A stretch of DNA of 64,000 nucleotides, taken from Pedobacter boryungensis (GTDB lineage Bacteria > Bacteroidota > Bacteroidia > Sphingobacteriales > Sphingobacteriaceae). Below the pieces are notes generated by a model. It ran no database searches, was not told the DNA's origin, and saw nothing but the letters and a program-made list of their open reading frames with translations. Of this stretch, positions 1-10,900 are shown piece after piece; the stretch's first letter is position 1, and each line of letters begins with the position of its first letter. Both the position numbers and the translations under genes were made by a program. Location: assembly GCF_013204825.1 (NCBI RefSeq), contig NZ_JABMKV010000003.1, positions 434,001 through 498,000 of the forward strand, given 5' to 3'.

Positions 1-443
1 AAATCTCCCCATCTATCGGTTAACTTCCAAAAGATAAATGCTTTTAGGATTCTAGCAACTGCTAACTGATTATTTTTAGAACCGTTAGCACCAGGAGCAG
101 CTGAAACACTACCGCTATTATTGTAATCAATAATAGTTTTTAACTGAATTAAGGGAGAGGTATAAAACCCACCATACGCTATACCAGTATTTATTGGAGC
201 ATAGTTAGAATTGGTAAGGTAAGGACCTTCAGAAAGGTATTGAGCTAACATTACGCTATTAATATCCGATCCAGAAAACAATCCGGGAATATTTTGTTCA
301 GCATTTGTTAATAAAGCTCTTGTAGTAGGTACTGCCACTACAGTAGGGTTAACATTCATGTCGCCAAAATCTTCTAATTTTGAGCAACTACTCATAACAA
401 CACCGCCAATTGCTATTAGTGAAAGATATTTAAAAATTCTCAT
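1..443 (-). CDS. SusD/RagB-like outer-membrane lipoprotein (N-terminal part, cut by window edge)
   Basis: Reading leftward from the ATG at 443 gives an open frame to the window edge, about 147 residues. It starts MRIFKYLSLIAIGGVVMSSC, a lipoprotein signal with the lipobox Cys at residue 20, and continues with the KLEDFGDMNVNP segment typical of SusD-like proteins of the SusD/RagB nutrient-binding group. Such proteins sit on the cell surface and cap a SusC barrel to capture glycans or other nutrients. The start lies only 12 nt after the stop of the SusC gene at 456-3626, so the two are one operon. The C-terminal part is outside the window, and the substrate cannot be told. Confidence 0.88.
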   Translation of the reverse strand, partial: MRIFKYLSLIAIGGVVMSSCSKLEDFGDMNVNPTVVAVPTTRALLTNAEQNIPGLFSGSDINSVMLAQYLSEGPYLTNSNYAPINTGIAYGGFYTSPLIQLKTIIDYNNSGSVSAAPGANGSKNNQLAVARILKAFIFWKLTDRWGD

Positions 444-455
444 CTGTATTTGTCG

Positions 456-3400
456 TTAAAAAGTTAATCTTAAGTTGATACCGTAACTTCTAGAAGCAGG
501 CAACTGACCACCTTCTTGCCAGAAGTTTTCTATTTCTGATGGATCAACACCATATTTCTTGCCAGGTGCAGAAATCAACCAAGCATTGCTTACTGTAAAT
601 GCTACATTAGCACCTTTAACACCTTTAATTTTGCTTAAGAAGCTTTGTGGAATGCTATAGCCTAAACGAACCTCTCTTAATTTAAAATAAGAAGCGTTAA
701 TCATGAACATTTCACCGGCGCCGTTTTGCATACCAGTATAAAAGGCATCACTTGCCTCTACATATTTAGTATTAGGTGTTCCATTAGCTAATACACCTGC
801 AAATTTGTAACCACCACCTACTGATGGTGATAATCTCCAATCAATGCCTTTATCATTTAAGCCAACAGTTTCTTGTGATAAACCGCTACCCATGTTAAAT
901 GCTCTTGTAGTAGAGTTAAATAAACCACCTTTTTGCCAATCGAATGAAAGTCCTAAATCAAAGTTGAATACTCTTAAACTACTGTAACCACCTCCTGAAT
1001 ATTTAGGACGGGCATAACCAATTTCTTGATTAGTAGTAAAAGTAGGGAAGCCAGATGCGCTAATGATTACATTTCCATTAGCATCTCTATTGAATTTACG
1101 ACCTAATACATATCCCCATTCTTTACCTTCTCTTAAGTTAAGTGTATTACCAAAGAAAGTTGAAGTTTGATAGATAGCATTTTGTTGGTTATCAGTAATC
1201 TTATTTACAATAGTTTTTGTGTAGCCTAAGTTTGCTGTTAAATTCCAAGTTACATTTTTAGATGCAATAGGAGTTACATTCATTGACAACTCAAAACCTC
1301 TGTTTGTTAATTTTCCTGCGTTAATTAAACTTGTGCTATAACCTGTTGCGTTATTTACAGTAACATTTAAAATCTGATCCTCGTTAGTTGACTTATAGTA
1401 AGCAAAATCGAAACTCAAACGATCTTTAAAGAACTTCAATTCTGTACCTACTTCAAAAGTACCTGTTAATGCTGGTCTAATTCTACCATCACGTAATTGA
1501 TCACCAATATTTAATGATGCATTAGTACCATAAGGATTATTTCTATTGTATGCAGGATCTAATTGATAAGGATCTAAATCATTACCTACTCTAGCGTATG
1601 ATGCACGGATTTTCGCAAATGAGAAAGTGTTTTTCCAAGATGCTGGGAAGAATTCAGATGCAATAAATGATCCTGAAACTGATGGATAGAAGTAAGAATT
1701 TAAATCAGGCGCAAATACAGACGACCAATCATTTCTACCTGTTACATCCACATAAAGGAAGCCTTTATAGCCTAATGAAACTTTACCCAAGGCACTTCTT
1801 ACCATTTTCTCATAAACCGTATTTGTTGTAGTTGGTCTAGACAATGAAGCAGCAATGTTAAAATAATTAGGGAAGGTTAGACCACCCTCAGTACTCATAT
1901 TTAAACCTTCGTTATGATTTTGTCTTAAGTTAACTCCTAATAACGCATCAACGCTAAAATCACCAAACACTTTTTTATATGTAGCGTTTGCTTCATAGTT
2001 AAACTCATTATTTATAAATTGATTTATTTTATAATAATCTAACTGTAAACCACCAGTAGCCATTCTTTCATCGCTCTGTCCATTATTAATATCAGTACGA
2101 ACAGCTCCATTAATTGCAAAGGCAGAATTGATTTTATATTTTAAGCTAACATTACCAACAATACGATTTCTAGAATAGGTTTGGTAATTGCTTTTCGCTA
2201 CCCAAAATGGATTATCCCAGTATTGAGGATGTGTGATAGATGCTATGTTTCCAGTACCATTAGGGTTTCCGATATTCCATGAAGTTGGAGTACCAGCTGC
2301 TGTAGTTTGAAATTCTTTCAATTCATTCATATCCAATTGTCTTTGGAACCACTGGTTGAAACCTTGCACAATATTTAATCCATCATTACGATAAGTTTCG
2401 TATGGCTGTCCTTTTCTGTATTCCTTCATGAACTGAATATCAGTTGAAGCACTGAAATGGTCATTAAAATCGATACTTCCAGCCGCATTGATAGTATTCT
2501 TAATCTGTTTAGAGTTAATCTGAACTAATGTTCTATTTTGGTTTGTATAACCTATTCTTATAGCAGAGTTTTCTCCAGCAGTAGCAAATGCTAGGTTATT
2601 AATAAAATTACCTCCAGTTTGCAAGAAATCCTTCACATTGTCTGGATGAGCTGTTATAGCTTCAGTTTTACCAAAGTTAGCTCTTTCAGGATACCAACTT
2701 GACCAAGATCTATATTGCGTTCCATCAATTTTTGGACCGAAACTTGAATCAGCACCATAATCTAACATGTTCTGACCATTGAAAGCAGCCCAAGAAGCTG
2801 GATGGATTGCTGGATTATACACAAATTTAATCCAATCAGCAGTATAACCACCTCCATATTCGTTCTGATAATCAGGTAAAATAGAGGTTTTATCCATGCT
2901 ATAAGTAGAACTAAATTCAATTGATGGTTTCTGACCTTTAACACCTTTTTTACTTGTAATAACAACAACACCATTATATGCACGTTGACCATAGATTGCA
3001 GTTGCTGCCGCACCTTTAAGCACAGTTACACTTTCTACGTTATCCATATTAACGTTTTCTTGAATAGTTGGTGTTCCATCTAGTATAAATAAAGGTGAAC
3101 CAACACTGAAACCATTGATACCACGTACAATAATTGACGCATTATCAAAAGTAGAACTTGGCGAGCCATTTAATTGAACTCCTGAAACCTTACCAGTTAA
3201 AGCAGTACTAATATCAGTATTTCTAGCTACTGTCAAATCTGCTGCTTTAATCTGAGTTGCAGAATAACCAATAGACTTACCTTCTCTAGAACCACCAATA
3301 CCTGTAACAATTACTTCAGCTAATGCTTTAGAATCTCCTTCTAGTGTTACATTAATAACATTACTAGTAATTGCTATTTCTTTAGTTACAAATGCAATTG

Positions 3401-3626
3401 AAGAAACTACTAAAGTTTTGCCATTTGCTGCAACTTTAATAGTGAATTTACCATCTGCTCCAGTTGTAACTCCAGAACCAGATATCTCTTTTACTCTTAC
3501 GGAAACGCCGGGAATTGGCAGACCGTCTTCACTTGATCTTATAGTACCTGATACTGTACGTTCTTGAGCAAACGCACTTACAGTTACAGTAAGCAAGATG
3601 AATAAACTTAGTACAAGTTTTTTCAT
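456..3626 (-). CDS. SusC/RagA-family TonB-dependent outer-membrane transporter (pair 1)
   Basis: A 1056-residue protein with a type I signal peptide (MKKLVLSLFILLTVTVSAFA, cleaved before Q). A carboxypeptidase-regulatory-like beta-sandwich domain follows (about 22-105), then the plug domain (about 115-225, with a typical VTVLKGAAATAIYGQRA segment), and a long 22-strand-type barrel ending in LRLTF, a C-terminal beta-signal with final Phe. Length is normal for SusC. There is no N-terminal STN domain, so it is not of the ECF-sigma-coupled type. It imports an unknown substrate together with the SusD lipoprotein that starts 12 nt downstream. A tandem 10-bp repeat lies about 135 bp upstream of the ATG. 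Confidence 0.93.
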   Translation of the reverse strand: MKKLVLSLFILLTVTVSAFAQERTVSGTIRSSEDGLPIPGVSVRVKEISGSGVTTGADGKFTIKVAANGKTLVVSSIAFVTKEIAITSNVINVTLEGDSKALAEVIVTGIGGSREGKSIGYSATQIKAADLTVARNTDISTALTGKVSGVQLNGSPSSTFDNASIIVRGINGFSVGSPLFILDGTPTIQENVNMDNVESVTVLKGAAATAIYGQRAYNGVVVITSKKGVKGQKPSIEFSSTYSMDKTSILPDYQNEYGGGYTADWIKFVYNPAIHPASWAAFNGQNMLDYGADSSFGPKIDGTQYRSWSSWYPERANFGKTEAITAHPDNVKDFLQTGGNFINNLAFATAGENSAIRIGYTNQNRTLVQINSKQIKNTINAAGSIDFNDHFSASTDIQFMKEYRKGQPYETYRNDGLNIVQGFNQWFQRQLDMNELKEFQTTAAGTPTSWNIGNPNGTGNIASITHPQYWDNPFWVAKSNYQTYSRNRIVGNVSLKYKINSAFAINGAVRTDINNGQSDERMATGGLQLDYYKINQFINNEFNYEANATYKKVFGDFSVDALLGVNLRQNHNEGLNMSTEGGLTFPNYFNIAASLSRPTTTNTVYEKMVRSALGKVSLGYKGFLYVDVTGRNDWSSVFAPDLNSYFYPSVSGSFIASEFFPASWKNTFSFAKIRASYARVGNDLDPYQLDPAYNRNNPYGTNASLNIGDQLRDGRIRPALTGTFEVGTELKFFKDRLSFDFAYYKSTNEDQILNVTVNNATGYSTSLINAGKLTNRGFELSMNVTPIASKNVTWNLTANLGYTKTIVNKITDNQQNAIYQTSTFFGNTLNLREGKEWGYVLGRKFNRDANGNVIISASGFPTFTTNQEIGYARPKYSGGGYSSLRVFNFDLGLSFDWQKGGLFNSTTRAFNMGSGLSQETVGLNDKGIDWRLSPSVGGGYKFAGVLANGTPNTKYVEASDAFYTGMQNGAGEMFMINASYFKLREVRLGYSIPQSFLSKIKGVKGANVAFTVSNAWLISAPGKKYGVDPSEIENFWQEGGQLPASRSYGINLRLTF

Positions 3627-3758
3627 AAATTAATAAAATTTAGGTTAGTTAATAGTTAATTAATTCCTAAATATGAGTAAAAGTATGTATGAATCAAAAC
3701 ATTAATGTGTTAAATTAATATTTCAGAATTATAAATGCCTGATTTACAACAATTTAAA

Positions 3759-3778
3759 TTTTAACACTTTTTAACACT
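3759..3778. repeat. Tandem 10-bp direct repeat upstream of susC pair 1
   Basis: TTTTAACACT occurs twice head to tail, so the copies face the same side of the helix. It sits 133 bp upstream of the susC start at 3626, a distance similar to the 10-bp repeats upstream of the susC genes at 16820 and 23161. A role as a regulator-binding site is inferred only. Confidence 0.5.
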
Positions 3779-3860
3779 TACAGGAATAGAATATTAAGTT
3801 TTAGCATATAAAAACAAAAATGATAACTTAAAACATAGTTAATCAAGAGTTTGCGACAAA

Positions 3861-5552
3861 TTAATTTTCTGATATTGAGGACTTTATTGGGGTTCCAATT
3901 TTTTTATACTGTCCATCCCCTTTAAGAATGGCTAGCATTTGTTGCTGATTATTAAATAGTGTTTTAGCTTGTAATATTTCTTTATCGTATTGGAATGCTT
4001 GCTCAATTTTACCTCTCTCAAAATAATAACGGCTAATAATTTGTGTTTCTAGAACTCTTTTGATTTCGGTTTTATGTGTAATCAAATCTGTTTTTTTTGC
4101 ACTTAACATTTTAGATTTTAATTCTTCTAAATCTGTTCTTACAGCACCTAGTTTATTTTCATTCTCTGCCTCTGTTCGTAAATCAGATAGCAAACGTTCT
4201 GTTCGAGAGGTGTAACTATAATCTTTATCAGCTAATGAATTAATAAATTGAGTATAATTTGCATCGCTTAGTTGAAACGTTTTAACATTCTCTATTTCCT
4301 TGTTTGCCTTTTTATAGTTGTTGGCATAATCGAATAAAAGATTTTTATTGATTAACGAAATAGTAATTGGACTATATTTAACTGGAGCCACAAATACATC
4401 TGGATAAACTCCGTTACCATTATATACTGTTCTACCTGCTTTTGTATCATAAGCTTTCATTACTGAATCTGCAAACTTTTCTGCTTCACCATTCTGGTTT
4501 TTATGTGCATAATCCAAAGCCTGAATGCATCGACCAGATGGTGTATAATACTTTGCAACAGTGACCTTAACTAAACTATTATATGGAAGATTAAAAGTTT
4601 GTTGTACAAGCCCTTTACCATAGCTACGTTGTCCAATAATAATTGCTCTATCTAGATCTTGCAATGCACCTGCAACAATTTCCGAAGCAGAAGCTGATGA
4701 ACCATTCACTAAAACAACTAATGGTATTTGTGGAGATACTGGTTGGTTAACTGTTTTGTAAGCAATTGTCTTTTCAGGATTTCTTCCTTTTTGAGTTACT
4801 ACTAAAATGTTTTTATCTACAAATAGATTTACAATTTTAACTGCTTCTTGTAAAATACCCCCACCATTATTACGTAAATCAAGTATAATTCCTTTTGGTT
4901 TTTCTTTGTTGATGTTTTCTAATGCAGTTGCAACTTCTTGCCCTGAATTTTCTAAGAACTTATCCAATCGGATATAGCCAATCTGATTATCTAAAATACC
5001 TGAATAAGATACATTTGGTTGTTTAATCTCTTCTCTAACTAAGGTTTTATTAAGTACCGTACCCTCCCTTATAATAACTAAGCTTAATGAGGAACCTTTA
5101 GGTCCACGTAATAATTGACTAATCTGACTTCTATCTTTTCCCTTTGTATCAATTCCATTAATTTTTACAATTTGATCACCAGGTTTAATTCCCTGTTTAT
5201 TAGCCGGGTTTCCTTCACTTACCTCATTCACAAAAAGTTTTCCTTCAATAAATAAGGTACCTGCGCCTATACCTCCATATTGTGTACTCACATATTTTAA
5301 TTTATAATCTTCTATTTCAGATTCAGGAATATACTCGGTATAAGGATCTAACCCCTCTAACATTGCATCAATGCTAGTTCGCATTAAGTCTGTAGGATTT
5401 GTTTCCTCTACATAATTAATGTTGATCTCTTTGTAGAGCGATGCGAAAATATCTAAGTTTTTAGATACTAGGAATAAATCTTCTTTAAAGGCAAATGTTA
5501 ATGATAACAAGCCAATGGAAAACAATAAGATACCAATTTTAACCTTCTTCAT
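3861..5552 (-). CDS. S41-family C-terminal processing peptidase (CtpA/Prc-like)
   Basis: A 563-residue serine protease of the periplasm or envelope. An N-terminal hydrophobic segment (about 5-22) acts as signal or anchor. A PDZ domain follows (about 88-175, with the GIGAG and GIKPGDQIVKING segments). The S41 catalytic domain (about 185-390) has the NGSSASASEIVAGALQD motif, in which Ser288 is the probable nucleophile, and SYGKGLVQQ, in which Lys313 is the probable general base. The C-terminal 150 residues form a helical extension seen in Bacteroidota tail-specific proteases. These enzymes trim C-termini of envelope proteins. It lies between two susCD operons but has its own 56-nt upstream gap, so a functional link to sugar uptake is not shown. 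Confidence 0.93.
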   Translation of the reverse strand: MKKVKIGILLFSIGLLSLTFAFKEDLFLVSKNLDIFASLYKEININYVEETNPTDLMRTSIDAMLEGLDPYTEYIPESEIEDYKLKYVSTQYGGIGAGTLFIEGKLFVNEVSEGNPANKQGIKPGDQIVKINGIDTKGKDRSQISQLLRGPKGSSLSLVIIREGTVLNKTLVREEIKQPNVSYSGILDNQIGYIRLDKFLENSGQEVATALENINKEKPKGIILDLRNNGGGILQEAVKIVNLFVDKNILVVTQKGRNPEKTIAYKTVNQPVSPQIPLVVLVNGSSASASEIVAGALQDLDRAIIIGQRSYGKGLVQQTFNLPYNSLVKVTVAKYYTPSGRCIQALDYAHKNQNGEAEKFADSVMKAYDTKAGRTVYNGNGVYPDVFVAPVKYSPITISLINKNLLFDYANNYKKANKEIENVKTFQLSDANYTQFINSLADKDYSYTSRTERLLSDLRTEAENENKLGAVRTDLEELKSKMLSAKKTDLITHKTEIKRVLETQIISRYYFERGKIEQAFQYDKEILQAKTLFNNQQQMLAILKGDGQYKKIGTPIKSSISEN

Positions 5553-5608
5553 TTACCTTTTATTAATAGTGGTAAACTTACAAAAAAGTGGTAGGATTTA
5601 AAACTAGC

Positions 5609-5824
5609 TTATAAACGATTGCCGTTTGGATCTGCTAATGCTTTACGAATAGTAAATTCAATATATTTTTGGTCTCTTTTAACCAAGGTCATTAACTTCT
5701 GCACTAATTGATCTTCTTGACCAGAGGAAAAAGAAAGATCTGCTTGAGTTAAATCTCGGTATTTCCTTAAAAATTTAATTTTAACCCTTTCCCAGGTTTC
5801 AGGAGTAAGTGTAAAGCTTGCCAT
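5609..5824 (-). CDS. Small CsbD-like protein
   Basis: A 71-residue soluble protein with no signal peptide. Its order of motifs (TWERVKIKF, then KYRDLTQADLSFSSGQEDQLVQ, then a basic helix) matches the pattern of CsbD-like general-stress proteins, where a W-x-x-x-K helix is followed by DLT..DL and G.ED.L. The match is weak past residue 40, so it could be a separate hypothetical family. The gene has its own candidate promoter directly upstream (5842-5873) and is 56 nt from the peptidase gene transcribed in the same direction, so it may lead a two-gene unit. Function is unknown. Confidence 0.6.
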   Translation of the reverse strand: MASFTLTPETWERVKIKFLRKYRDLTQADLSFSSGQEDQLVQKLMTLVKRDQKYIEFTIRKALADPNGNRL

Positions 5825-5841
5825 TATTAAATACTTTGTTG

Positions 5842-5873
5842 CAAAAATATAAAATTTTATCGAAGAGTAGCAA
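5842..5873 (-). promoter_or_regulatory. Bacteroidota-type promoter for the CsbD-like gene
   Basis: Read on the minus strand, TTG (5873-5871) is followed after 21 nt by TATTTTTG (5849-5842). This fits the primary-sigma consensus of Bacteroidota (TTG at -33, TAnnTTTG at -7). It places the transcript start close to the ATG at 5824. Confidence 0.5.
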
Positions 5874-5877
5874 TAAA

Positions 5878-5905
5878 AAGCCCCGCTAGAATTTTAACGG
5901 GGCTT
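5878..5905 (-). terminator. Intrinsic terminator of the susCD pair 2 operon
   Basis: AAGCCCCG (5878-5885) pairs with CGGGGCTT (5898-5905) around a 12-nt loop. On the minus strand the stem is followed by a T-rich run. It lies 29 nt past the stop of the susD gene at 5935. Confidence 0.8.
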
Positions 5906-5934
5906 ATAAATATAATATTAATATACCTAACCTA

Positions 5935-7929
5935 TTATTTGAGGTAATTTTGATACTCTGCATCTGAAGCACAATCCCACCATACAGGCATAGACCAAAT
6001 ATTCGGGTCAGTAGCATGAGGATTTAAAGCTAGCGTATTTACAGAATTGTATTGTATTTCATATACAGGTGGCAATGCCCAACGGCGCATCCAATATCTT
6101 GGATCAGTTTTACTACCGCCTGTTAATTGAGCAGTCCCTGTAAATAATGGACCTCTATCATAACCAGGATAAACTACTCCAAAGTTCCCTACATTACCTG
6201 CGCTGAAATTAAAACGACGCATATCGTTATAGTTTTCAAGGCTGCATCCCATTGCTACGAACTTTTGCAACATAATATCTTGCATAGTTAAAACCCCAGC
6301 ATTCTGTGCAACCGCATTGCTTGAAAGATAAGCCGCAATATCACCTGCATTCATTGGCCTCATATCAGGATTAGTTGTACCATAAGAGCCTTGCCATTCA
6401 GTCAATTTTGTTTGCATCATATTCAAATGCGCTGTTATGCCTCTTTTATAAGCATCATAAGCTTTGGCAGTCTCACCTTTTCTCATATATACCTCTGCTT
6501 CTATAAAGCACATTTCATGGTAGGTTAAAATTTCAAAATCAGAAACTGGACGAGTTTGGAATGAACCTGTAGAACCAACTACACCTGCATTATAAGCGGT
6601 AGCATTCACATACCAATTTACATCTGTTTGAGGCTGAGCTGCATTTCCAGAAGTGGCGATTGAATTGCTGCGCATGCTTACATAGGTAGTATCACCAGCA
6701 AACACATAATTAGTACTATTGATAAACATAGAGCCAGCCTTATAGGTAACTGTCACATCGTTTCCGCTAACAGTATATGTTTTTCCTTTAGCAATTAAAG
6801 ATGCGATAAAATCGGCCCTATCTGCAGCAATTGAAATTGTATACTTGATATTAGTATTGGCAGCAGCATAAGTTGGTGTCACAATAGATGTAGGGCTACC
6901 TGCCTTCTGTAATCTTGTTGAAGGACCGTAAGAATCCACACCTACTGAACGTGTCCAGTCATAAGATTGTACTTTTCCGTTTGCATCTAGCTTAACGTTA
7001 GACATAGCAGCAGGTACAATTTTAGTCATCCTTGGATCTGTTACACTAGAACCACGCATATTTGTCAACAGATTATAGTAGAACTGCGAAATACGCTGAT
7101 TGTTACCATAAGCGGCATAATTAAAGTTACCATTTGTTACAATAGGATCTCCAAGTAAATAATCCGTAACTGTGCTGTTGTTAAGGCCTTGTTCAACTAT
7201 GTTGTCGGCATTCGATTGTGGACCTTTAGATAAGCAGATTAAAATAGAATCTGGATTATATGCATCTGCTTTTTTTGATAGTTTCAGCATGTAACGTGCT
7301 TTCAATCCCCAGCATAATTTTATCCATTTGTCGATATTGCCTTTATTGATCATATCTCCACTTGTAAGCGCTGGTGCTCCTGCTTCCTGGGCTTTGCCAA
7401 ATAAGCTAATGGCTTCGTTTAATTTTGCCATACAGCCATAATAAATGGTTTTGCCATTATCTGGTTTAGGACTTGGATTTCCTGTTCCTGCCTCTTTGTA
7501 TGGCATTTCACCATAAAGGTCTAGCATTTGCATATAACCCAATGCGTGGAAAACATCGGCGGCAGCCATATAATGATAAGCACCTTGTTTTTTAGCACTA
7601 TTGTACATATCCTCAACATTTGAAGAGGTAGCCACGAACCAAGTCTGGTAAGGAGTGGTAGAATTGGAATTAGAAGCTTGCCACGTCGTCGAGAACGTAT
7701 TTTGAGCTGCAGCAATAGCATAATAAACACCCGATTGGCAAGCGGTACGGAAGTTAGTTACCCCTGCTGAGTACATATAAAAGTGTTGTATCCAAGGTAA
7801 TCTATTCTCTAGCAATACCGTTTGGTTATTTGGGTTATCTGGATCTACGTTAACATCCAACCATTTTTTACACGAAGTTACCGTGCCTATGAGTATACAT
7901 CCGAGTATAATATATTTTAATTTTTTCAT
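5935..7929 (-). CDS. SusD/RagB-like outer-membrane lipoprotein (pair 2)
   Basis: A 664-residue surface lipoprotein with a lipobox ending in Cys20 (GTVTSC), followed by KKWLDVNVDPDNPN, the hallmark of the SusD-like_2 branch. Tetratricopeptide-like helices follow. The ending is aromatic-rich, with W and Y residues of the kind that line glycan-binding sites in SusD proteins. It is longer than the usual 500-550 residues: a segment around 340-470 is rich in Ser/Thr/Asn and beta-prone, which suggests an extra ligand-contact insertion. The start is 18 nt after the stop of its SusC partner, and a terminator follows. The N-terminus closely resembles that of the susD at 12129, so these two are likely paralogues. 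Substrate unknown. Confidence 0.92.
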   Translation of the reverse strand: MKKLKYIILGCILIGTVTSCKKWLDVNVDPDNPNNQTVLLENRLPWIQHFYMYSAGVTNFRTACQSGVYYAIAAAQNTFSTTWQASNSNSTTPYQTWFVATSSNVEDMYNSAKKQGAYHYMAAADVFHALGYMQMLDLYGEMPYKEAGTGNPSPKPDNGKTIYYGCMAKLNEAISLFGKAQEAGAPALTSGDMINKGNIDKWIKLCWGLKARYMLKLSKKADAYNPDSILICLSKGPQSNADNIVEQGLNNSTVTDYLLGDPIVTNGNFNYAAYGNNQRISQFYYNLLTNMRGSSVTDPRMTKIVPAAMSNVKLDANGKVQSYDWTRSVGVDSYGPSTRLQKAGSPTSIVTPTYAAANTNIKYTISIAADRADFIASLIAKGKTYTVSGNDVTVTYKAGSMFINSTNYVFAGDTTYVSMRSNSIATSGNAAQPQTDVNWYVNATAYNAGVVGSTGSFQTRPVSDFEILTYHEMCFIEAEVYMRKGETAKAYDAYKRGITAHLNMMQTKLTEWQGSYGTTNPDMRPMNAGDIAAYLSSNAVAQNAGVLTMQDIMLQKFVAMGCSLENYNDMRRFNFSAGNVGNFGVVYPGYDRGPLFTGTAQLTGGSKTDPRYWMRRWALPPVYEIQYNSVNTLALNPHATDPNIWSMPVWWDCASDAEYQNYLK

Positions 7930-7947
7930 GATATATTTTTCAATTGA

Positions 7948-10900
7948 TTAAAAAGAAACATTTAGTCCAAAAGTGAAAGTCCTCACTGCCGGCACTCCAA
8001 GGTAATCTATACCTGTAGATCCAGAACCACCTGTTCCACCCGCCGCACTTACTTCAGGATCCATGCCTTTATAGTTCGTCCAGGTTAATAGATTGGTTCC
8101 TACTACTGAAGCAGATAATCCTTTGATAAATTTGGCTTTCTTTACAAGATCTTTAAAATCATAAGTTAATGATACAGAACGTAGCTTTAACCAGTTTACA
8201 GAAGTAAGGAAATTATAAGAATTAGCAGCATAGTTATCCCAATAGCGTTGAATCATGTTTGTTCCTGCAACTGTAGTTGTTCCAATGGTATAGGTTTTAC
8301 CAGCTTCATAGGTCTGTGTAAAATCTGCTCCAGTAACACTGTTCACTCCGGTTACAGTAACCGATTGTCTATCATTTAACAATGTTCGTTTGCTTAAGCC
8401 ATTTGCAACCAAAGCGTATTCGGTACCATTAAACACATCCCCTCCTTTACGAATATCGAGTAAAAAAGAAAATGAAAGGTTCTTGTATCGGAAAGTATTA
8501 TTAAAACCACCAATAAAATCTGGCTCACGGTTACCTACAACAGGATTGTTGGTATTTAATTTATACAAACCAGTGGTTGGATCAACCTGATAACGGCCAT
8601 TTGGAATTTCTGCCTTGTTTGCATCTAATTCACGAAGATATGGCGAACCAGTTAATCCAAGGAAATAACCTCCATTAGGAACCGATGCTGCCTTTACTGT
8701 TCCAAACTGTGCGTCTGTTGGATAGAAATAAGCAATTCCAGGAATAAAACTGCCTAACCTACCCTTATTGTAAGAGAAGTTAAGTGTTGCATCCCATGAG
8801 AAATCCTTATTCGCAATTGGCTTTCCTGTTAATGCAATCTCCATACCTTTATTAATTACAGTACCGCTGTTTAGCGTACTAAAAATAAATCCACCAGATT
8901 GCGCTAAACGGGGTTGTCCAATCTGATTTCCTGTTTCACTATGGTAATAGGTATAATCTAAACCAATGCGACCTTTCAAGAATCTGAACTCTGCGCCAAT
9001 TTCCCACGAATCCTGCTTTTCAGGTTTTAGGTTGGGATTACCAGCAGCCCATTGGTTACCAACAGCAGTATAAGAACCAATAGTATATGGTGCATTTACA
9101 TTCGTTGCTGTTGCATATGGATCTGTATCTTTACCTACACTTGCCCAGCTTGCCCTGATCTTTCCGAAAGAAAGGATATTGTTTTTAGGAAGTAGCTCAG
9201 TAAACACAAATGCACCGCTTATTGATGGATAAAAATAAGAATAGGCATCAATTGGTAATGATGATGACCAGTCATTGCGTCCTGTAAATGTTAAATAAGC
9301 AATGCTTTTATAAGATACTCCTGCTTCTCCATAGGCACCTACCAAGCGCTTTTTACCAGTTGCATCTGTAAAGAACTTATTAGTGTTGGCGATATTGGCT
9401 AAACTGATAGTACCTGGTGTATTAAAACCATATCCCCAATGGTTCTGACGTAATGTTTCATTACTTTCAGTAGTACCACCTAGCATAATATGAGCATCAA
9501 AGTCTCCAAATGTTTTATGCCAGTTACTCATTATTGTAGAGGTAATGAAACTATAGTTCACCATATTTTTGCTTAAACGACCATTCTGATATAATGGAAT
9601 AAGTGCAGAACCTGGAGCAATGAAGGTGTAATCATTGGTGGTATATTGATCATAACCAACACGGGCAGTTAAATCCCACCAGCTCGCTATTTTATAGTTA
9701 GCACTAACTCCTCCGGTGAAGCGCTTGGTTTGTGAGGTTAACTTATCCTTATTAATAATCCAATAAGGATTATCTCTATCAGAGGCCAAATCAAGTGTTC
9801 CGGCATAAGGACGAAATTGAGTACCATCTGGATTAACATAATTTTTGATATCAAATATAGTAGGCCAACTATATAAGGCTTGCATACTTCCTACTCCACT
9901 ACTATACAAACCAGAAGTTGTTAAGGTTCTATCAATGTCAGCCACAGAATATGCTGCATTTGCATCTACAGTTAGCTTTCCGTATTTCTGCTGACCGTTA
10001 AAACGGAAAGTAGTCTTATCATAACCTGTTCCTGGAACAATACCTGATTGATCAAAATTTGATGCTGATAAAAAGAAACTTCCTGTTTTTGAACCTCCAG
10101 AAACATTAACATTATTATCGTATACCGCACCATTCTGAAAGAAAGTACCAATATTGTCATAAATTGGCGTACCTGCAGCAATTGGTTTACCCCATGAACT
10201 GTAAGCATTCAAATCGCTGAAAACACCATTAGCAGCATAAGAACCTGGACCAAAAGTGGTTTGCACTTCTGGTAACTTATTCGCTTGCGATGTACTTAAT
10301 CTGCTAGAGACATTTATCTGAATAACACCTTCACTTCCTTTTTTGGTAGTAATAATTATCGCTCCATCAGCAGCTCTAGAACCATATAGCGCAGCTGCAG
10401 CAGCTCCCTTTAAAACAGATAAACTTTCTATATCTTCTGGGTTGATATCCATTACACGGTTAGAATAAGTAGTATTACTACGTGTTAAACCATCTGTGCC
10501 GGAATTACCAGTCACCGAAGTTGAGTTGTCATAAATTATCCCATCTACTACAAACAATGGCTGATTTTGTCTGCCTTCAGCAGTAGAGCTACCTCCACGA
10601 ATGGTGATTGATGCTCCTGCACCAGCCGAACCACTAAATTGGGTAACATTTACGCCAGGCGCCTTACCCGCTAGAGAGTTGATGATGTTCGTGTTTTTGT
10701 TTTTCATCAGCTCTTCTGAATTCAGCTCCGTAACTGAATAGCCTAAAGCTCTTCTCTCTTTTTTAACACCCATAGCGGTCACAACAACCTCACCAAGTGA
10801 CTGGCTATCCGATACCAAAGCTATATTTATTGCTCCAGCACCGTTTATTTCCCGCTCTTGGGTTTTCATTCCTAAATAAATAAATTGAATAACATCCCCT

